IMG/VR virus record: IMGVR_UViG_3300044970_000999
Coordinates: 1 to 63,492 of that record
DNA: 63,492 nt
From: a virus
Strand: one strand, 5' to 3'
The notes below the pieces were generated by a model. It ran no database searches. It was not told where the DNA came from and saw only the letters and a program-made list of their open reading frames with translations. A program made the translations under genes and the position numbers. Below are positions 1 through 9,000 of the stretch, in pieces; position 1 is the stretch's first letter; each line of letters begins with the position of its first letter.

Positions 1-3000
1 GGATATGTTTTACCATCAATTTTAGTTGTTAACTCAGGTAAGAAACTATCTTGAGGAGTTGGGAATGTTCTGTGCCATACATCTCTATTAATGCCATCTA
101 CACCAAATATATATCCGGTTCCAGCTTGAAGATCTAACATAGCATTTTCTGGTCCTAATCTTTCTATAGAGAAATTACCTTTACCACCTAGATTAATACC
201 AATAACTGGATACTTAATGGCAGACCTACTTTCATCTACATCATTATGCGAGGATATAAATGTATCTTTTTCATATAGATTTATAATAGCTCCATCATAA
301 TTAGTCATATCTACACCTGTAGCTTTTTGCATTAGTTCTCTAAACCTTGGTGTAATTTCTCCTAAAGGTTGACCATTAATTGATTCATTATAATAACCAT
401 ACTTAGTTTTGTTTCCTGGATTAATTACATCAGGTATTTCAACTGCTTGTCTACCTACGTTATTATTTTTATAATCCCATCTTAGTCCAAGACCAATCAT
501 TTTACTAGCATTAGCAGCTTTAAGTGTTTTAGCAGCTTGTTCTTCTAAGAATGGTTTTAGATAGTTAAATAGTTCAAGTTGTTCTTCTTTTGTAAGGGCT
601 CCTTGATTTACATAGATACCTTCTTTAACTTCTTTACCTTTTGGTTTATTTGTTTTTCTTACACTAGGTTGAGTAGGACCTTCACCCTCCTTAAACATTT
701 GGTATCCTGTTTCTAAATCTACATTTTCATAGTATACTGTACCTGCCATATCTGAGTCTGCACCTATCTCCACCATGTCATACAAGTTATTGTCATTCAA
801 TAACCAAGCTGTACTATTTGGCATACCTTGTTGTCTCCCATTATAGAATTCAGAAAACTTAGTATTTGGTGTTGTCCATCTTTTAGGTTTAACACCATTA
901 TTTTTTATTAATACTGAATTATAAAGTTTAACATCTTCATCTAAGATAAGTCTGTCTCCTCTTTTAAATTCTTCAGGTATACTTTGTTTTCCTTCATTTA
1001 TATCAAACTCTTCTTCCCCTGCTTTTTGAAGTTCTATATCCACTTGCGTGGCTATTTGCTCCATGTCACTATTATAATAAATATTACGAGGACTTGCAAA
1101 AATATTAAAATTAGAAGCCTCTAAAGTTTTATTAAAAATAGTAGCAAGGACTAAATCAGAAACATATAAGTTGTCAAACTTTTCATTAGTTTCAATATAG
1201 TTACTCATAAATGCAGGAGTGATATCTTGCATTAAAGATTTATATTGTGTAGAATCTAGTCCTTTTACAAAGCCTGTTGTGGTCTTTCCAATACCATGTT
1301 GATAATACATCATCAATGAAAACACATTGAATAGATCACTGATTCTTTTATCTTTAGAAGCAATCAATGGATCATTTTTAGGATTATCTAATTTTTGTAT
1401 AGAGTAATCCCCCAACTGTCTTATTTGATTAAAATACTCTTGAGCTAAAGCACCCTTTATATCATTTCTATTATTTAGTCTTATAATTTTATAACCATCT
1501 CTATTTCTTTGTGGAGATATCTGAGATAGTATAGTAAATTTTTCAAATAATGCCGGGTAGTTTTCTAATGAATTAAGAAGCTCTAGGATATTATCTCTAT
1601 AACTATATTTAGTTTTACCCATGATATACATAGGATTATAACTATTTAGTAATGCTCTTTCAGATATATATTGTTTATATGCATTTTCCGCATTACCATC
1701 ATTTTTAGCAACAAGACTAATAAAGTAATCATCATTACTAAGAGTATCTATACTATTTTTACTTTCTAGTATTGCTCTTTCTATATTATATCTGTAAAAT
1801 GATCTTAAACTTATAAAAGGATCTTGACCCAATTTAAATGTATCATACCCCCTACCTTCATATGATGTTTCTGGATTCCTATTTTCTAAATAGTTTTTAG
1901 TAGCATAATCAAATTCAATAAGTCTTGTATTTACTATAATTTTATCTTCTTGAACTAATACAGGAGTATTTATATCATTATTTATTTCAATTGTTTTTTT
2001 ATCAGTGCTTTGTGGTAAATTAGATAGTTTACCACTTTCATCATAAAAGTTTGTTTGATAATTTTGATATATATAGTTAATTAGATTATTACCAAAAGCT
2101 CTTGTGAAATTAGCTCTTCCATCAGCACCTCTACCATATTTTAAAATAATTTCAGCTCTTGTATTATCAATACCTCTTTTTAAGAAGCTAGTTATTTTTT
2201 CATTAAGTTTTATTTCAAATAGGGGAGTAACCAAATCAATTGTTAAGTCATCAAACATTAATGAAGATATAACAGACTGCTTTGTCATATATTTTACAAA
2301 GTCTTGATCTATTTCTTCATCTTTTTCAAAAGTTTTTAATACATTTTTTCTATCTTTTGCTTCTTGTACTGTTGTTAGTTTAGATGTATCTGGAGAAAAT
2401 GCTTGTTCAAAGTCACTCATTCTTGAGTATTGATTTTCTAATTCTAAATAATGCAAGAAAATTAAAAGAGCTTTACTACTTGACGCATCCTGAATATTTA
2501 GAACACTATATAAATCAGATTTAGTAATTTTATCTTTATTTGTAAGATTAACTTTTGCTAATTTTTCAATTAAAAAATATAAATTTTCTTTATGAGACAA
2601 CCAATTTGCACCTAATATTCTATTGTAAATTTTAGTACTTTCTTCATCAGCTGATCTGATTCCGGATATTAAATTAGGGTTTATCTTTTTTGTGTTTAAA
2701 GAATTTCTTAAATCTTTTACAGTTGTGTTTTCTATATTTTTACCTATAGTAACAGTAATTTTCAAATCTTCGGGTAAAGATTTTAACGTTGCTGATAACT
2801 TATCATTACTAACATCAGCTATTAATTTTTTTATTTGATCCTCATTTAATTGAGAATTTAATACATCTAAAATTATCTCATTTTTAATTTCAAAATCTTT
2901 TTTAGAACCAAACAATGCATTATTAATAGATGAATTATTCATCTTTTGCATATTTAAATACTTTGCAACTAGTGGTTGATTAAGTAAATAAACTATGTCT

Positions 3001-6000
3001 TCCTGATCCATACCAGCTCTGGTTAAATAACCATAAACTGTCATTGCTTCAGGGACTAATTTTAATTCAAAAGGGAATGTTGCCTTAGCTCTATCCAATA
3101 CTCCTTGTAAAGAGTGAGATGTTGTATCAGATATGTTTTCTCCGGCTACATTATTTTCAGCACCAACTGAAACTACTTCTTCATTATTAGAATTTACTGT
3201 AGTATTAACATCAAATCTTACTTTTAATGGTACTTTTAATGTATCTGAGATTCTATATCTTGCTGGCATTTTTGCACCAGCAGCTTTATATAATGGAATT
3301 GATTTAGTCAATTTAGCTAAAATACCTAATGAAGGTTCAAGAGATAAATTAGCTTCATGAACATATAAATTATATCCAATAGTAAAGTGGCTTGTTGGAC
3401 TTGGAATTTTTTCACCTTTTGTATTTACATCAGAAGGTCTATTATCAACATTTTTAAACTTATCATAACCTGTTCTATTTGCAGTAACGTTTTCCTCATA
3501 CCTATCCATTAAATATGTACCATTAGGTTTGATTAATGTTACTGCATTTTCAGGAAGCATTAATATTTCTACAGATGCTTGTAAGTACTTGTTCTGTAAA
3601 TATTTTTTCTGTAAATTAATTAACTGTCTAGATGTAAGTCTACCTTCAGGAAGCTTGTTTTTCTTCTCAAGTTCTTTAGTCTCTTCTAAAACTTTATAAA
3701 AATTTTCTACTCCTTTGTCAATATAGTTTCCTTCAGAATCTATGTTAGGCATAGACATAAATAATTTATCCCCATCAAAATCTGACCCTGCTTTTGCTAC
3801 AATTTCAGTTGGTGTGATAATAGTATTACCAAATGACTCTGGTAAGAAATGCCAGACTGTAGCTGCTTCAATAGTATTGTGAGCATCATTAGGAATTCTA
3901 GGTCCAAATAGTGTAAGTGATTTTTTATTTTTTGCAAACCATTCAGGATTTTTAATTAATTGATTTAATCTTTCAATTGTTTCAATCTTATTTCCATCTA
4001 AATCTTTTGCATTAAGTAAATTTCTAAAGTCTCCTTGTAAAGCAATTGCAACTTTCATTTCTTCAGATCTAGTCTCTCCATTTATTAAATAAAAAGGAAG
4101 AGTATTAGTACCTAAAAGTTTTTGAATTTCTTTTAATTCAGTAAGACCTATGTAAGGAGAATCCCAAATACCATTTGTAAATGTTGCTGGAGATTGAACT
4201 AATGGCTCACCTTTAGTTTTTTGTTTAACAACCCCTCTTTGTATTAAACTTACAAGTAATTTTTCAATACTATCTGATTCAGGATGCAATGATAAATCCA
4301 TTGCAAGTTTTCCGTCATTATCTGTATTAATTAATTTTATTAAATGTTGTGGTGTATCTCTTTCTGTAAGTTCACTTCTGATTATTTCAACAAACTTTGT
4401 AAAATCACCAATTACTCTACCATCTATTAACTCAATACCTAACCCATTTAGTAGATCTTCTTTTAATAATTTTGAGTATTCTTTAATTGTATTAGAATAT
4501 TCATCTACAACAGCTTTATTATTTGAATTTTTTAATTCTCCATCTTCAAATAAGTTGTCTATTATAATAGCTCTTGTTTGTGTAGCAATTTGAAGTTCAC
4601 CCTTATAGGAGTCATTCATCACTGTTACCTCTTTAAGATTAGCTAAATAAATTGGATTATTTGTAAACTTAAATATATTCTCACCTTCATCATTAACTTC
4701 TGTATTTACAAACTTCATTTCTTTATCTGAAAAAACATTATCAGTTTTTCCATCTGAAGTTAAATAAGCACCTTTTGATCCTGAACCAAATGTTACAAGT
4801 TGAATATTTTGTTTTAACATTAGCTTATGAAGTTTTTCAAGCTCAGAACCAGCTACTGCATTTACACCAGGGATAAGTGGAATAACAGAAAATTTATACA
4901 TTCCTCTTACGGGTAAAACATCATTTTCAATTGTTCCAAAATAATGCAGTTTATAGATTGAATAAAACTGATCTATATCTTTTGATGTAATTGTTTCATT
5001 ATTAATTATTTTTTGATACAATGCTTCTTCAGCCAAGCTCCAACCTCTTCCTGTTTTCTTGAGTGTCCGGTATGCATCAAGTGTAACATATGCCATACCA
5101 TCTGATTCTTTCATTTTTTTATATAACTCAGCATCTGCTGCTGCTTTTTCTTTTGCAACTTCTGGACTAAATCTTTTTAGATAATCTTTTTCCCAAAGTT
5201 TTTGATATTCTTTAATATATATTGATTCTCTTACTGGATCTTCAATAACTGCTGAATTAAGTTTCTCAGAAAAAACAAAGTTATCATAATTAATACCTTC
5301 TTTTTCAGTTAGTTTAGAAGCATATGTTTCTTTATTAAATACATCATTTATAAAGCTTTGTGTTTGTTCATCAAACATAAACCCAATACCATCTGATGTA
5401 AGGCCAGGAATTCTTTTTGACCAGTCTTGTTTGCCGTGATCCCATTGTGCATGATCCCCAAATAATATAATACTTGTCTCATATTTGTGTATAAAATCAT
5501 TAAACATATATGATTTAAGCAATGCATTAACTAATTTATTATCTTTTTGAAATTGTTCAAGAGCATCACCAGACAAGTCTTCTCTTTTAATACCAACTTT
5601 TTCAAATAGAGATTTAGATATATAAGGTATGTTATTAAAGTATAAGGATTTTATATCTGACAAAATTTCATCAAAGTATTTTTTTATATCATTCTTAATC
5701 ATTGTACCAAGCTCTTTATCCACTTCTTTGACATAACTTAATATATCAATATCAGATTGTTGGTCTGCAAGTTCATACAATTTATTTTTTGTATTCTGAC
5801 TTAACATTCCTTTGAATGCTACAAAAGTTTCTCCAGAATAAAGTTCTTTACCGTTTTCAATAACTCTATTATTATATCCTTTAATTCTAAGATATTTATC
5901 TTTATCTGGGCCTCTAAACTTTTTAATTCTGTCATACTCTCCTTGGATATAGCCATACAAGTATCCTACTCTTGCAATTTGCTCACCTTCTTCTGTTAAA

Positions 6001-9000
6001 AATTTATTAGTATTTATATATAAATTTTTATCTGATTCAGAAGCATCAAAACCTAATCTTGCTTGGTCTATACCACCATTAATTTTAACTCCATATGAAA
6101 ACTTTTTATCAGAAGTTCTTGGAAGTTCAGCTACACCTGCTAAACTAAAACTATGGAATTCAAATATAAATTTAGATAGAGGGTCTAGATCAGTTGTGAC
6201 ATTTCCAGAATTATTTCCAAAATAATCTGTAAATGCAAATCCATCTTGAGCAAATACTTCTAAACTTTTATTTTTCTTTTTCTCACCTTTATTTTCAAAA
6301 TTGAATAATGTTGACATTATTTTAAGGTGTCTAACATGAGTATTTATTTCTGGATTAAGATGAGACATACTGTTATATCTTGGATCTGTCCAAAGTTGAT
6401 GCATATATTGAACTTGGTTTAATGCATATGCTGCAGCATGAAGTGAACTCCAGTTAACTTCCTTATAACCAACGGTTTGATTAGATCTAATTATAGCAGT
6501 ACTTGAACTATCATAACCATACATTATTTGTAGTTCAGCTAACCTTTTAAGCTGTGTAAGTTCGCTTACTTTACCTTTTTTACTTTTATCTAATACAGAT
6601 TCTGAGAAGCCAACAGATAAAACTTTTAAAGGATTTTTCTTAAAATTATTAAGTAAAAGTTTTTGTTCTTCAGTTATTGTTTCACCATTAGACTCTAAAA
6701 TATCTAGTTGATTTACTTTTTTAAGAATATCATAGATATATGCTAAACCATAATAACTAACGCTAGTAGGTTTATCTAACTCTTTTTTAATATTGTCATT
6801 GTCCTGTAATTCAATACCCAATATTTTTGCAAATTGTATTTGTTTATTTAAGTTTAAAGTATCACTTTTGCTATCCTTAAAATCTTTTACAACCTCAGAT
6901 AAGTTTAAAGATCTAATGTTATCTCTTGAAACATTTACATATTTACTTTTCTTAAGTGTCTCAAAAGTATTAATCCACTTAGTTACAACATTATCAACTG
7001 CAAGATCTGATTTTTTAACTATAAAGTCTAATTCTTTATCATCTTCTCTATAGTATGCATAAAGTTGTTGGTAATCAATCTGAGGTTTTGCAAAGTCTTG
7101 AAAAAATCCTCTTGCTAAATCAAATTCAAATGTATTAACTTCAGCTCCTGATTTATTAGGATCAGGAAATTTATATTTAAATAACTGTTTTAATTCTGGA
7201 AACTTTTCTGATTCTTCTTTTAACCTTGTATATGCTTCATTTCTATCTCTTATACCCCCTATTGTTTTAGCAACTATAGCAAAAGTTTTACTAAATTCTG
7301 CTCTCTCTATAATTCCAAATCTATCTTTTACAAAATTACCTTCTGAATCTACTTTCAATAATGTTTTTAAAACAAATATTGTTTGTTTACTCATTGTTTG
7401 TTGTAAAGATTGTTTTCCAGTTTTTTCATTATTCTGCTCTAGACCTCCTTTGTTTTCTTCTTCATCAACTAGTTCTCCATTTTCATCTAATTCTTGATCT
7501 TTATTTTGAATAACTGAATCATCTTCAACAGCATATTTTTTTCTAGATACTTCATAAGCTGTATTTTCCATATGGTATTTTATTATACCACTTTTTTCAT
7601 CACCCCAGTTTTTTAATGTAGTTTGTAATATTCTTACATTATCTCTAATAGTTTCTTGATCTTGATCAATCTCTACTTTATCTAAGACAGGTTGTTTTAT
7701 GAGTTCAGTAAAAACTTTAGCCTTAGCTTTTTTATAATTATCAAATTGAGTTTGTGCATCTTGTGATCTTGTAACTAGAACAATGTCTATATTTCTTCCA
7801 TTCTTTTTTATTGTCCCATGTTTGTAAAAATCACCAACTATTCTAACACTATCTTTATAATCCTCTCCTCTTACTCTTTCTCCTCTTTTTGTAGATGGTA
7901 ATAAGTTATTAAAGTCCCTAACTTGTGATGTTAAAAAGAAGTATTTATTTTTTCCATCAGAAGCTTTCATTACAGCAATGGCATTACTTTCTATCTCTTC
8001 TAATGTCTTTAACTCATTAAAATCTTTAACACCCTCTAGTGTTTTAAGTTTAGCTTCCTCTTGTCTTAAAATTTCTTCAAATTTTTCTCTAGCATCATTG
8101 TATAAATATGATTTATATTTTGGATTCATGAGTGCTGAAAGACTTACGCCAACACTTTTACTTTCTTCCTGAAGCTCATTTATTTTTTCAGCAAAAAAAT
8201 TGTCAATAGAATTAGAAATCAATAGACCATCCCCAGGAGATAATGCATCTTGTGATGGATATTCAACCTGTCTTGGTCCTCTATCTAATTGAGTAAACAT
8301 TTGATTATCAATACTTGGAGAGTACTTATTAAAGTCTCCAATATATAGTTCATTAAATAATCTTTGAGCCATTGGCGAGTTAAGACTATTTATAACTGTA
8401 TCTTGTTTTTTAAACTTCTTAAGCACCTTACCAAATAGTTGTTTTAAGAACTCAACTATTTTTCTAAATAAAGTATTTCTTTTTGGAGCTGCTTGTTTTG
8501 CTTTTCCTGTTTTAACATAGTTACGGAAATCTTCTGCAAGCATTTCTTCTAATTCTCTAAAGCTCATTTTACTATAAGGAGTATTTCCTTTAGCATCTTT
8601 GTAGTTCTTGAGCTCATTGTATAAATCTAACTTTTGTTGTTTAGTTAAAAACAACTGGGAGAATACGTGCCATGCTTCATGATAAATAGTAAGGTTTTGA
8701 TATATACTACCCATCTTTTTATTAACCTCTAACCTACCCATAATACTTGTATCAGCAAGAGTAGCACCTGCTACAATAAATCTTGCATATACATCTGAGT
8801 TTACAATGTTTGCCATATGACCAAACTCAATGAGTTTTCTCATTGGCTCCATCTCTTTACTATTCCACCAACTCTTAGCTTGTCTAACTTTTAGTGGACT
8901 AATAAATTCTGGCTTTATGCCTGACCTTTCAAAATACTTTTTATTTTTTTCAGATATTTTTTCTTCTTTAAATATATCATTTACTGGAGTATTATTCTCT

